A DNA stretch of 52,552 nucleotides from Planctomycetaceae bacterium (GTDB taxonomy: Bacteria; Planctomycetota; Phycisphaerae; Phycisphaerales; SM1A02), in the NCBI GenBank assembly GCA_947474065.1, contig CANJHD010000008.1, forward strand, positions 1-52,552, read 5' to 3'. Shown piece after piece: positions 24,089 through 33,544 of the stretch. How positions within the stretch are numbered: position 1 is the first letter of the stretch; each line of letters opens with the position of its first letter. The notes under the pieces were generated by a model, which saw only the letters and a list, made by a program, of their open reading frames with translations, searched no databases and was not told where the DNA came from. The translations under genes and the position numbers were made by a program.

Positions 24089-27049
24089 ATGGCTGACCCT
24101 CGCCCCAGACTCATTCCGCCCGGCGGTGTTGTCACGCCGCGTATGCGCACGCTCTTGCTTGCGACGCTGGTGCTCTTTGCGATCCTCGCCATCAATTCCG
24201 TTTATCTCGGTGGCGTGACGCTCACGGAGTGGATCACCAGTGAGCAGCGACAGAATTCTTTCTACCTATGGATGTTCCTTGGCCACCTAGTGCTCGGGCT
24301 CGCTATCACGCTGCCGGCGATCGCGTTCGGCGCGTGGCACTGGAAGCGCTCGCATAACCATCCCAATCGGCGTGCGGTCCGCATGGGGAACGTCACATTC
24401 ATTGCAGCAATCATCACGCTTGCAACGGGAATCATCCTGACGCGCGTGGATGTTGCAGGCGTAGTCGCTGAGCTTCGCGAGCCCGGCGTACGTAGCGGCG
24501 CGTATTGGATGCACATTGCTGCGCCGCTGGTAGTGGTGTGGGGATTCGTGTTGCACCGTCTTGCTGGTCGTCGTATTCGGTGGCGCACTGGATTCGCGGT
24601 TGCCGCAGCATCACTTCTCATGGTGGGTGGATTTGATGTTTGGCACCGCTTTGATGCCTCGCGTCCGCGACCAACTCCGAAGGATGGCGCGGCTTACTAC
24701 GAGCCGAGTTTGGCGCGTACCGCGAACGGTGCGTTCATCCCGGAATCTTCACTTTCTCAGAACGATTATTGCATTTCTTGCCACCCCGACGCGTACCGAT
24801 CGTGGGCGCACAGTGCGCATGCCGCTAGCAGTTTCAACAATCCGATGTACGCATTCAGCGTGCGTGAAACGCGGCGTCGTGCCTTTGAGCGCGAGGGTTC
24901 GGTGAATGATGCGCGCTTCTGTGCGGGCTGTCATGACCCGGTGCCGTTCTTCAGCGGCGCATTCGAGGACGCTCGATTCGATGATCCGCATTACGACGTT
25001 TCCAAGGATCCGATGGGTGCGGCAAGCATCACTTGCACCTCATGCCATTCGATTGTTGCGGTCAATTCAACGCGTGGCAACGCTGATTACATTATTGAAG
25101 AGAGCCCGCAGTACCCGTTCGCGGGAAGCGACTCGCCACTGTTGGCATGGACGAATCGGCAGCTGGTGAAAGCGAAGCCGGCGTTCCACAAGCAAACATT
25201 TCTGAAGCCTTCGGTGCATCGCAGCGCAGAATTTTGTAGCACCTGTCACAAAGTGTTCCTGCCAGAGGAACTGAATGACTACAAGTGGATGCCGGGGCAG
25301 AATCACTATGACTCGTGGCGGCTTTCGAATCGCAGCGGTCACGGTGTTCAAGGTTGGTATTGGCCAGCGGCGCCCGCCACAAACTGCAACGGGTGTCACA
25401 TGCCCGAAGTTGCAAGCACTGACCTCGGCGCTAAGCCGCGCGGACCAAACGGAGAGCTGCGGTTGCGAGATCACCTATTTGTAGGTGCAAATACTGCAAC
25501 TGCGGCCCTCAGTGGCCTTCCGGACCCCGAGGCCGCACGCGCTACGACCGAGGCATTCAACCGCGGGGTGCTGCGTCTCGACATCTTTGCGCTGCGTGCC
25601 GATGGGCGTGCTGACGGCGCGATTACGCCGCTTCTTGCTGATGTCAGTCCGCCATTGCTTGCCAGCAAGCGCTATCTGTTGGAGGTGATCGTGCGCACGC
25701 TCGGCACGCTTGGTCACGAGTACACGCAAGGGACAGTGGACAGCAACGAAACCTGGCTTGATGTCACGGTGCGCGCCGGCGATCGTGTGATTGCGCGCTC
25801 TGGCGCGATGGGTGGCAGCGGTAACAACGAAATCGATGGTGGCAACAGCGTCGATTCGTGGAGCAAGTTCTTCAATGTCTACATGCTTGATCGCGAGGGC
25901 AACCGCATTGATCGCCGTAACCCGCAGGACATTTTTGTGCCGCTCTACAACCAGCAGATTCCCCCTGGAGCGGCGGACCTCACGCGGTATGCGTTCACGG
26001 TGCCTGCAGATGTGTACGGACCGGTCACGGTTGATGCCGCGGTTCGCTATCGAAAGTTTGATACGAAGTACATGCGCTATGTTTACGGCGCCGAGTTCAG
26101 CAACAATCTGCCAGTCATGACGCTTGCCACGGATCGTGTGGTGTTTGATTCCATCGGCGCGGCGTCGGCGGTCGCTGTGCCCGCCGCGACCGCCGCGACC
26201 GTCACCCCTGCCACCCCCGCCACCACCGCAATCGCGGCGATTCCTGCCTGGGAACGCTGGCTTGACGCTGGAATTGCTCGCTTCCGCGTGGCGGATCGCG
26301 CCGCCGGAAAGGGCCAGTGGGCGCAAGCGGATGAGGCCTTCGCAGAAGTAGCAGCAGCGGGGCACGTGGAAGGCTGGCTCGGCAGGGCGCGCGTCGCCTT
26401 GCGCGATGGCCGACTTGACGAAGCGGCTTCATACCTGCGGACTGCGGCAGAGAAGCACCCTGGTGAGTTGCCGTGGTCCGTTGCTTATTGGAGTGCCGTC
26501 GTTGATATGCAGCAGGGTCAGTACGACCGCGCCATAGAAGGATTCCGCGCAGTCTCCGCAACGGCGTTCACGGAGGCGCACGCGCGCGGTTTTGATTTCT
26601 CGCGTGATGATCGTGTGCTCACGGACTGGGCGAGTGCCTGCCTTGAGCGTGCTCGCCAGTTGCGTGAGCCGAGCGATGCCAGTCGGCGCGCTGCGCTGTA
26701 CGCGGAAGCAATCGCTCTGACTGATCGGGCACTTGCGCTTGACTCGCAGCGATTTCAATCGTGGTACATCCGCATGCAGGCGTTCGAAGCAAGCGGCGAC
26801 GCAGAACGTGCGGCTGAGGCGCGTACCGCGTACGAGCGCTATCGCCCGGATGACAACGCGCGTGACCGCGCCGTGAATCTGGCCCGTGCCCGTGATGCGG
26901 CGGCGAATCATGCCGCGGAACCCGCTGCGGTGTACGACTTGCAGCGATCTGAGGCGCCTGGCATTTCGGCAGCGGCGCTCGCTCCCATTGAACTCGGTGC
27001 CGATCGTCCCGCCCCGTCGAGAGCATCTCCAACGAAAGCTGCACCGTGA
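24089..27049 (+). CDS. Membrane pentaheme cytochrome c with C-terminal TPR region
   Basis: A 986-residue protein. The N-terminus has about five hydrophobic helices (about 21-42, 58-83, 100-119, 140-158, 168-183). Five CXXCH heme c motifs follow at 228-232 (CISCH), 278-282 (CAGCH), 316-320 (CTSCH), 383-387 (CSTCH) and 433-437 (CNGCH); the arrangement recalls cytochrome c554-like domains. Residues about 470-700 look beta-rich, and about 740-920 contain TPR-like helices. His pairs H66/H84 and H142/H156 sit near the ends of two membrane helices and could bind heme b. A role in taking electrons from menaquinol to periplasmic partners is inference. The stop overlaps the next gene by GTGA. Confidence 0.82.
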   Translation: MADPRPRLIPPGGVVTPRMRTLLLATLVLFAILAINSVYLGGVTLTEWITSEQRQNSFYLWMFLGHLVLGLAITLPAIAFGAWHWKRSHNHPNRRAVRMGNVTFIAAIITLATGIILTRVDVAGVVAELREPGVRSGAYWMHIAAPLVVVWGFVLHRLAGRRIRWRTGFAVAAASLLMVGGFDVWHRFDASRPRPTPKDGAAYYEPSLARTANGAFIPESSLSQNDYCISCHPDAYRSWAHSAHAASSFNNPMYAFSVRETRRRAFEREGSVNDARFCAGCHDPVPFFSGAFEDARFDDPHYDVSKDPMGAASITCTSCHSIVAVNSTRGNADYIIEESPQYPFAGSDSPLLAWTNRQLVKAKPAFHKQTFLKPSVHRSAEFCSTCHKVFLPEELNDYKWMPGQNHYDSWRLSNRSGHGVQGWYWPAAPATNCNGCHMPEVASTDLGAKPRGPNGELRLRDHLFVGANTATAALSGLPDPEAARATTEAFNRGVLRLDIFALRADGRADGAITPLLADVSPPLLASKRYLLEVIVRTLGTLGHEYTQGTVDSNETWLDVTVRAGDRVIARSGAMGGSGNNEIDGGNSVDSWSKFFNVYMLDREGNRIDRRNPQDIFVPLYNQQIPPGAADLTRYAFTVPADVYGPVTVDAAVRYRKFDTKYMRYVYGAEFSNNLPVMTLATDRVVFDSIGAASAVAVPAATAATVTPATPATTAIAAIPAWERWLDAGIARFRVADRAAGKGQWAQADEAFAEVAAAGHVEGWLGRARVALRDGRLDEAASYLRTAAEKHPGELPWSVAYWSAVVDMQQGQYDRAIEGFRAVSATAFTEAHARGFDFSRDDRVLTDWASACLERARQLREPSDASRRAALYAEAIALTDRALALDSQRFQSWYIRMQAFEASGDAERAAEARTAYERYRPDDNARDRAVNLARARDAAANHAAEPAAVYDLQRSEAPGISAAALAPIELGADRPAPSRASPTKAAP

Positions 27050-28932
27050 CGGATCCGCAGCGCGGCAATGAATCCGCGGACCTGCCACCCGATGACCGCA
27101 TCATTGGTCGGGCTTTCTGGGCGTCGGTCGCAGTCGTGGGGGTCGTCACTGTGGGGGTGGTGGCATGGCGGCAGTGGCCCCGCGCCGTTGCAGCCGCGCC
27201 GCCAGTGGTTCCTCTTCCTGTTGGACCCGCTGTGCTCGCGCCAGTCCTCGGTTCGGCAGCCGCAGCCGCACTTGCCTTCCAAGACCGTTCCGGTGCGTCT
27301 GGCGACGGCTGGGGTATCGACTTTCAGCGCGTCACAGGTGCGGCAGGCGAACGCCTTCTTCCGGAAACCATGGGCGGCGGGGTGGCGGTCTGGGATGTGG
27401 ATGGCGACGGCGACTTAGACGTCATCGTTCCGGATGGCGACGCCTGGCCCGGCGCCGCTGCCGGGTCGCAGCAAGGCCAGGGCATTGCGGTCTTCCTCAA
27501 TCAACTGGAGCCAGCGAGTGCTCGCTCAGGCTTCGTTCGCGCGCTCAACACCGGGCTCGAACAGCCATGGCAAGGCATGGGTATTGCGCTCGCGGATCTT
27601 GATGGCGATGGTCGTCCCGAAATCCTGGCAACAGGGGTGGGTGGAGTGCGATTCTTCGTGGCCGAGCACTCGGCCCCCGGCACGGCAACGCGGTGGCGCG
27701 ACGTAACTACCGAAGCTGGGGTTGCCGCTCTCGGCGGCTGGACCACCGCGGCCGGATTCGCTGACTTTGATCAGGACGGTGATCTTGATCTCGTACTCGG
27801 ACGTTACGTTGAGTGGTCCAAAGAGCTTGACTTGAGCGTTAATTACACGCTCACTGGTCTCGGACGCGCGTACGGCGCGCCGACTGGATTTGCAGGCACA
27901 GATCTTGTCTTCATGGAGCAAGTCAGCCCGATGCACTTTGCTGATCGCACCGCTGAGCACGGACTTGGCGTGCGCAACCGTTCAACGAATCAACCGATGG
28001 CGAAGGCCCTCGGTTTCGTCATTGACGACTGCGATGGCGACGGTGATTTGGATCTCTTCGTTGCGAATGACTCAGTGCAGAACTTCTTGTTCATCAATGA
28101 CGGGCGCGGCCTCTTTGACGAGCGCGGCGTAGCCGCTGGAGTTGCATTCGATCGCAACGGGGCGGCAACCGGCGCGATGGGTTGTGATGCAGCGCACCTT
28201 CGTAACAATGCCGCGCTGGGAATTGCAGTAGGAAACTTTGCAAACGAGCCATGCAGCCTCTATGTCACCGCAGGAGACGGTCGATTTGCCGATGACGCCA
28301 TTGTCGACGGCATTTCTGCTGCAACCCGTCGGGCACTCACCTTCGGCGTTGCCTTTGTCGACTTGGATTCCGATGGATGGGAAGACCTCGTCCTTGCAAA
28401 CGGTCATATTGAGGACCGCATCGCGGATGTTCAGCCCACGCAGCACTATGCGCAGGCGGCGCAGGTGTTCTGGAACCGCGCGGGTCAATCCGGCGCCACA
28501 TTCACCGAAGTTCCCAGTGCGTCACTCGGCGCGTTGGCGACACCAGTGGTTGGTCGCGGGCTTGCCTGGGGGGATTTAGACAACGACGGCGCCCTTGATA
28601 TCGTCATCGGTGCAGTCAGCGGCGCACCGCTCGTGGTTCGCAATGCAACGAAGCAGGGCGGGCATATCGAATGCGTGCTCGTGGACTCGCTCCATGCGGG
28701 GAATCGCGATGCGATTGGGGCGCAGGTGACACTTCGGCTTAACAACGGTCTTACGTTACGGCGCACGGTGATGCCAACTCGGTCATACCTCTCGCAGGTA
28801 CCGCCGCGGGCTTGCTTTGGAATTGGCGAAGTTCACATCACTGAATGCGAAGTCCGATGGCCAGATGGCCAACGAACTCACCCATCTATCCGGATTGGAG
28901 ATGAAGGGTCACGCGTTACGATTTCGCGGTGA
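27046..28932 (+). CDS. CRTAC1-family FG-GAP/ASPIC-UnbV protein, membrane anchored
   Basis: A 628-residue protein with one N-terminal membrane helix (about 24-41) and the rest outside the cytoplasm. Six FG-GAP calcium loops are visible, for example WDVDGDGDLDVI, ADFDQDGDLDLV, DDCDGDGDLDLF and GDLDNDGALDIV. The C-terminal 85 residues match ASPIC/UnbV (NRDAIGAQVTLRL...SYLSQVPPRACFGIGE...EVRWPDGQ). The start is GTG, overlapping the stop of the pentaheme cytochrome gene by four bases, so the two are translationally coupled and probably form a complex. Molecular activity unknown. Confidence 0.85.
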   Translation: MTDPQRGNESADLPPDDRIIGRAFWASVAVVGVVTVGVVAWRQWPRAVAAAPPVVPLPVGPAVLAPVLGSAAAAALAFQDRSGASGDGWGIDFQRVTGAAGERLLPETMGGGVAVWDVDGDGDLDVIVPDGDAWPGAAAGSQQGQGIAVFLNQLEPASARSGFVRALNTGLEQPWQGMGIALADLDGDGRPEILATGVGGVRFFVAEHSAPGTATRWRDVTTEAGVAALGGWTTAAGFADFDQDGDLDLVLGRYVEWSKELDLSVNYTLTGLGRAYGAPTGFAGTDLVFMEQVSPMHFADRTAEHGLGVRNRSTNQPMAKALGFVIDDCDGDGDLDLFVANDSVQNFLFINDGRGLFDERGVAAGVAFDRNGAATGAMGCDAAHLRNNAALGIAVGNFANEPCSLYVTAGDGRFADDAIVDGISAATRRALTFGVAFVDLDSDGWEDLVLANGHIEDRIADVQPTQHYAQAAQVFWNRAGQSGATFTEVPSASLGALATPVVGRGLAWGDLDNDGALDIVIGAVSGAPLVVRNATKQGGHIECVLVDSLHAGNRDAIGAQVTLRLNNGLTLRRTVMPTRSYLSQVPPRACFGIGEVHITECEVRWPDGQRTHPSIRIGDEGSRVTISR

Positions 28933-29005
28933 GTGTGCTGGCGCATGCTGAACATCGCATGCATTCAAGAGAATTATGCTGGCGTAGCGATCCGAGTTAC
29001 TTGCT

Positions 29006-31552
29006 TCAGGGGCACTGGCCCCATGCCGAAAGCAGGATTCCCAGGTCCGCGCCATTGGTGTTTCCATTGCGGTCGAGATCCCCGATTCCAGCACTGCCCC
29101 AAGCAGCAAGCAGCATGCCCAAGTCTGCGCCGTTGACCACATTGTTGGAGTCAAGGTCGCCTACACATGGATTTACGCACGTCACTGCTGAAATGGAGAA
29201 GTCATCAATACCAGCTTCAGTGGTTGAATTTTCCCCGATATCGGAAATTGAGAAGCGGAAGCGCATCGTCGAAGTGAGGGTCGGCACAATGCTCCGAAGT
29301 GAGAAACTCATTCGGCTCCAGGCGTTTGGGTTGGGATAAGTTGAGACGGTCTCAACTCGCGCCCAAGTAGTTCCACCGTCGGCACTGACTTCTACAAATA
29401 GTTTGTCCACTTCGGCTGGCGTTGCCCCGGCTGGGGGCGCATCACTGCAGAAGTACCAGCGCGAGTAGTAAACGGTTGCATTGATTGCTGTCGACAAGTC
29501 GAAGACGGGGCTGAGCAATCGAGTGGTTCCTGTATCAACATCAGCAGTGGCGGACGCTCCGCCAGTGAGACCGTTCTGTGTCACCCAGGCCTTGGTTCCG
29601 ACAGGGCTCGCATCAGTGGCAGGAGCAGCTGCATAGATTCCGCTGGTGGTTCCGATTGGAGTGGCAACTTCCCAACCACCAGTGGTCAGACCGTCCTCGT
29701 TGAGGACCGTCCAATCTGCGGTGCTTGTTTCCATGTCGTTGGAATAGGGCGTGGTATTGCCGCTCTCGACCGAAAGGGCGTTGGCTTGCACAGGTGCAGT
29801 CGCTGGGTCACTGAACGTCAGTCCGCTGTCGATGGTCGCCGAGACGTAGTAGCGCACAGACTGGCCGCACTGGAAAGCAGGCAGCGTCGCCTGAAACAGG
29901 TTCGTTCCCACCGAGGGTAGAACCGCGGATTGGAACGCGCCGCCATCCACTGACCACATAAGCCGCGTGGAGTCCGCGATGACGGTTCCTCCAGCAACAG
30001 CTTCCTGCACTCGGAAGGACTTCGCCACGCCCGGCGCGGCCGTCGTGGGCAGCCCATCCGGGTAGGCGAACGTGATGTTCATGGGCGGAACGTTCATGTA
30101 GACGACAAGACCGGTGCAGGTTCCTGCAACAAGATCCGGCCAGGTATCGCCGTTGATGTCAAAGATCGCTACATCCGTCCACCAATCAAGTTCAGCCGCT
30201 GAGATGACGAGCGGCGTGAGTTCATGCAGAATCCCGGAAGGCGATCCGCTGTAGATGTTGCGGTAGATGTGTGTCCGACGCTGGTGCGCAGCGCCAGTGG
30301 TCTCCGGGCAGAATGGTCCAAGGTCGGCGTCAACATCGGTGATGATGGCATCAGGTCGACCGTCTTTGTCAAGGTCGCCAACCTGTGTGCTGTTGCCGAA
30401 CTCACTGAGACTGTCCGCAATGGTGTAACTGGTGAAATTCGGTTGCCCGGTGGCATCATTACCAGTGTTGATGAGGTACTTGTCTTGACCGTCATCAACG
30501 ATTACCAAATCGAGTCGTCCGTCGCCGTTGAGGTCGGCCTTGTCGCCGTGGTAGGGCTGGCCAGTGGCGATGTCTTTCAGTGCGAACCCCGAGCCGGTGG
30601 CATTCTTGGTGTAAACGCTGACAGCCTGACCGCTCGTGAGTGTGTTGATGCGGACGATGTCCTGGCGTCCATCGCCGTTGAAATCGCCGGCAACGGCCAT
30701 GTTTCCAAACCCGGAGTTGATCTGTGCGGCACTGAGGACGGTGGTAGTGGCGTCGTAGAAGACACCCGGATTAGCAGCGCCAAGATTAAGGAGAAGCTTG
30801 TTGTCGTAATCGTTCGCAGGATTTTCCGCCGGGCTTTGCTGACACTCACCGGCATCGAGCGTATCGCCGTCGCCGTTCAGGTCGTAGCACAGGGTGCCAG
30901 AGGTTTCCGGAGTGTCGTAGTCGGTATAGAAGATGTCCACGTAGCCGTCGCCGTTGTAGTCGGCAACCGCCATGTCGCAGAAGCGCGGGTTGGCCGCTGC
31001 GCCGCCGCGCGCGAAGAGGGTGGGAATGCGATCAACCTCAAAGCGAAAGCCGAGCCAATGGCCAGAGGCATCGTTACCGAGGTTGATGTAAGCGCGCGGC
31101 TGTCCAAGAACGCTGTTGACATTGTCGCTCATGGTGGTGGCGGTGAGAATGTCGAGCCAGCCATCGTTATTGATGTCCACCACTTCCACATCGCGATCAT
31201 TGGTGGGATCCAAGAGCCCCGCGTAGCCACTGATGTCGCTCGCCTGTCCGTACTCCGCGGTCCGATCGGTCAGAATGCCGCCTTCATTCATAAGGAGCAG
31301 GTTGCGCGCGCCACCCTGAATACTGCCAGGGAACTTGCGGACGCAGACCAAATCAATGTCGCCATCGCGGTCAAGGTCGCCCCACGCGAAGTCCTTCTCT
31401 AGATTGTCCGCTCCGATGAGTGATGCAGCGGCCACCAGACGAGTGCTGGTCTGATTAGAAAAGTTCACCCAGTTCTGTGCAGCAGCTGCGCCAGTCAGCG
31501 CAAGCGCGGAGGTGATGGCGAGGATCGTTTGTGGGCGCGTATGAAGTCGCAT
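29006..31552 (-). CDS. Secreted seven-loop FG-GAP protein with GADLG dockerin-like tail
   Basis: An 848-residue exported protein. The ATG at 31552 has AAGGA upstream and opens a signal peptide ending ALTGAAAAQ. Seven FG-GAP loops (such as GDLDRDGDIDLV, VDINNDGWLDIL, ADYNGDGYVDIF, ADLNGDGRLDLV) point to a seven-blade propeller, followed by Ig-like and jelly-roll-like beta-rich parts (about 500-790). The last 55 residues hold two copies of a GADLG-x-LL-x-x-WG motif, flanked by Cys and ending in QCP. The di-heme oxidoreductase gene upstream on the same strand ends the same way. Surface or extracellular localisation is likely; ligand unknown. Confidence 0.82.
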   Translation of the reverse strand: MRLHTRPQTILAITSALALTGAAAAQNWVNFSNQTSTRLVAAASLIGADNLEKDFAWGDLDRDGDIDLVCVRKFPGSIQGGARNLLLMNEGGILTDRTAEYGQASDISGYAGLLDPTNDRDVEVVDINNDGWLDILTATTMSDNVNSVLGQPRAYINLGNDASGHWLGFRFEVDRIPTLFARGGAAANPRFCDMAVADYNGDGYVDIFYTDYDTPETSGTLCYDLNGDGDTLDAGECQQSPAENPANDYDNKLLLNLGAANPGVFYDATTTVLSAAQINSGFGNMAVAGDFNGDGRQDIVRINTLTSGQAVSVYTKNATGSGFALKDIATGQPYHGDKADLNGDGRLDLVIVDDGQDKYLINTGNDATGQPNFTSYTIADSLSEFGNSTQVGDLDKDGRPDAIITDVDADLGPFCPETTGAAHQRRTHIYRNIYSGSPSGILHELTPLVISAAELDWWTDVAIFDINGDTWPDLVAGTCTGLVVYMNVPPMNITFAYPDGLPTTAAPGVAKSFRVQEAVAGGTVIADSTRLMWSVDGGAFQSAVLPSVGTNLFQATLPAFQCGQSVRYYVSATIDSGLTFSDPATAPVQANALSVESGNTTPYSNDMETSTADWTVLNEDGLTTGGWEVATPIGTTSGIYAAAPATDASPVGTKAWVTQNGLTGGASATADVDTGTTRLLSPVFDLSTAINATVYYSRWYFCSDAPPAGATPAEVDKLFVEVSADGGTTWARVETVSTYPNPNAWSRMSFSLRSIVPTLTSTMRFRFSISDIGENSTTEAGIDDFSISAVTCVNPCVGDLDSNNVVNGADLGMLLAAWGSAGIGDLDRNGNTNGADLGILLSAWGQCP

Positions 31553-31657
31553 GGTGTCCTTAAAGGTCGGCAGCAAGAAGCGGTCACTCGTGGCGTATTC
31601 AAACTCTACTTAGTCAGTGGCAATGCATATTCGGCTACTTCAGTATGCAACTTAGGG

Positions 31658-33331
31658 TTAGGGGCAAGCGCCCCATGCTCCAAGCAGAATTCCAAGGTCG
31701 GCGCCACCGACCGTGCCGTCTGCATTCAGGTCAGCTGGGACATCGGATTGGCCCCAACTTCCAAGCAATAGCCCGAGGTCGGCGCCAGTCACCGCATGAT
31801 CGCCAGTGAGGTCCGCCGGGCAGGGCAGGCACTCGTCAGGCAGACCGTTGTGATCGGTATCAACGCTGGTTCCCTGCAAGAGGTCGAGGAGGTCTGCCAC
31901 GCCGTTGCCGTTGCAATCACCATTCGGACCTTCGTAGGCCTGCATGAAGTATGCAAAGTCGGCCATCGAAATGGTCCCGTCCTGGTTGATGTCGTGCACA
32001 GCGTTGGGCGTGTTCGGTGTGCTGCTCGAGCCGAGCGCGGCCTTGAAGGCGATGAAGTCGATGATGTCGACATGACCATCGCCGTTGTCGTCAAACTCCA
32101 CGCGCCCAAGCGAGTTGAGGAATGAAACGAGCAGCACCTTGTTTGGTTCAGACAACTGCGCAAATGCGTCGGCGCTTCCGGCACCTTCGCCGTATGGACC
32201 GTGCAGTGCGATGGCCGCCCGCACGCGATCGGAGAACAGCCCGCCAGCAGCAACGCCGTTGTGGAGCATGGGATCACGGGTGCGCAGGTTCCAAAGAGTT
32301 GGCGTGCGCAGTTCTGTTTCGGATGCGTATCCGTCGGCAACACCATCGCCTTGCAAGCCCATGTCATGGAGCATGAAGTCGGTATAGGGTCGAATGACCT
32401 TGTTTCGAATGGCGTCTTCAAGGCCCGGAGTATTCGCAGTTGTCCATTCGGGCACATGGCATTTCGCGCAGCCGACATTGATGAAGACTGTCTCGCCGGT
32501 CATTCCCGACTTTGGAGTCTGCGGGGGAACCGCCAAATACCGCTGGAAATGAGTGACTCGATCAATGAACGCGAATCCTTGTTGGTCGCTCACATCTTCT
32601 GGCTCGGGCATTGGGTCGCACTGCGCAAGGCGGGCGGTGTCACCGTTCGGAGCGTTCTCAACCATCATCAGGCGGTTCGTGATGCCCATCTCGTTGCGAG
32701 TGGCGTCACCGGAGAAACTGAGAACGGTGGCAATTTGAGCCTTCCAACCAAAGCGCCCAGCACGCAACGGACTGTTGCTATTGGTTTCCTCAAGTGGTCG
32801 AACCCAGTGGATGCGTCCAGATATTCCATCGCCGTTCGCGTCGTTGGGATCTTCTAAGAGTGCAATCGCTGCATCTGGAACGGCCTCAACCATGCCGAAG
32901 GCCATACTGGAGTTGGTCATGCGGATGGCAGTGAAGTTGGCGCTCGGTGGGATGATCTCCCTGCAGAATTCGCTGACGCCAAATTCTTGCAAGAGGCTTT
33001 GTGTTTCGCCGGGAACCATCGTGAACGAACCCTTGTCGACAATACCGAAGTGGGTCACGCTGGCGTTGCCCCATCCGCCCACTGGGTTCGAGTGGCACGA
33101 CTGGCAGTTGGTCTTATTGAAGATTGGTCCACTCCCCGCGGAGGCTGGAATCGGCGTTGCATAGAGGGCTCGACCGAGTTGGAACCGCTCAAGTTGCGTG
33201 GCGGTGAGACCAGGCATTGGGTCGCCGGCGCGGGGCTGCAGCGTCAGCGTGTCGGCATGTGTGCACGGAACAAGTAAGGACGCCGCAGTGATCGCGAGGC
33301 TGGCGAAATAGGGTCCGTGTGCAATTCTCAT
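31658..33331 (-). CDS. Di-heme oxidoreductase (DHOR family) with dockerin-like tail
   Basis: A 557-residue exported c-type cytochrome. After a signal peptide (cleavage near CTHA-DT) it has two heme c motifs, CQSCH at 76-80 and CAKCH at 288-292. ELRTPTLWNLRTRDPMLHNG matches the DHOR/DUF1111 family, distant relatives of di-heme peroxidases such as MauG and CcpA. Residues about 410-500 hold EF-hand-like calcium loops (DDNGDGHVDIIDF, DINQDGTISMADF), and the last 55 residues hold two GADLG modules ending in ACP. Periplasmic or surface electron transfer or oxidation is likely; the substrate is unknown. The propeller gene lies 105 bases downstream. Confidence 0.88.
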   Translation of the reverse strand: MRIAHGPYFASLAITAASLLVPCTHADTLTLQPRAGDPMPGLTATQLERFQLGRALYATPIPASAGSGPIFNKTNCQSCHSNPVGGWGNASVTHFGIVDKGSFTMVPGETQSLLQEFGVSEFCREIIPPSANFTAIRMTNSSMAFGMVEAVPDAAIALLEDPNDANGDGISGRIHWVRPLEETNSNSPLRAGRFGWKAQIATVLSFSGDATRNEMGITNRLMMVENAPNGDTARLAQCDPMPEPEDVSDQQGFAFIDRVTHFQRYLAVPPQTPKSGMTGETVFINVGCAKCHVPEWTTANTPGLEDAIRNKVIRPYTDFMLHDMGLQGDGVADGYASETELRTPTLWNLRTRDPMLHNGVAAGGLFSDRVRAAIALHGPYGEGAGSADAFAQLSEPNKVLLVSFLNSLGRVEFDDNGDGHVDIIDFIAFKAALGSSSTPNTPNAVHDINQDGTISMADFAYFMQAYEGPNGDCNGNGVADLLDLLQGTSVDTDHNGLPDECLPCPADLTGDHAVTGADLGLLLGSWGQSDVPADLNADGTVGGADLGILLGAWGACP

Positions 33332-33530
33332 GAATGGTTCTCGTCTGTCGTTGTTCAGTGTCTGTGTTGCAACATGCGCATCTCAAGGACCACGCCGCGA
33401 ACGACCGAAGCCGCGCCGAGTGACCGTAGGCATCCATACGCACGCTGGCACCGATAAATCCATCAATCTGCCAACACCACAATCTAACCTCGTACGGAAC
33501 CCGCGCCACCGTAAGGTCCGTAAACATACC

Positions 33531-33544
33531 TATACTTCTGCGAA
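33531..33544 (+). promoter_or_regulatory. -10 element TATACT directly before the TPR gene (leaderless start)
   Basis: TATACT at 33531-33536 is followed by the ATG at 33544, so a start 7 bases after the -10 would put the first transcribed base at or next to the A of the ATG. There is no ribosome binding site. No clear -35 is seen 16-18 bases upstream. A leaderless mRNA is the simplest reading. Confidence 0.45.

Noticed and set aside
30224-31402. Long open frame of 392 codons on the plus strand
   Set aside because: It is antisense to the FG-GAP protein gene. The opposite strand has a signal peptide, seven calcium loops and a clear tail, and the plus-strand product has no recognisable domain.
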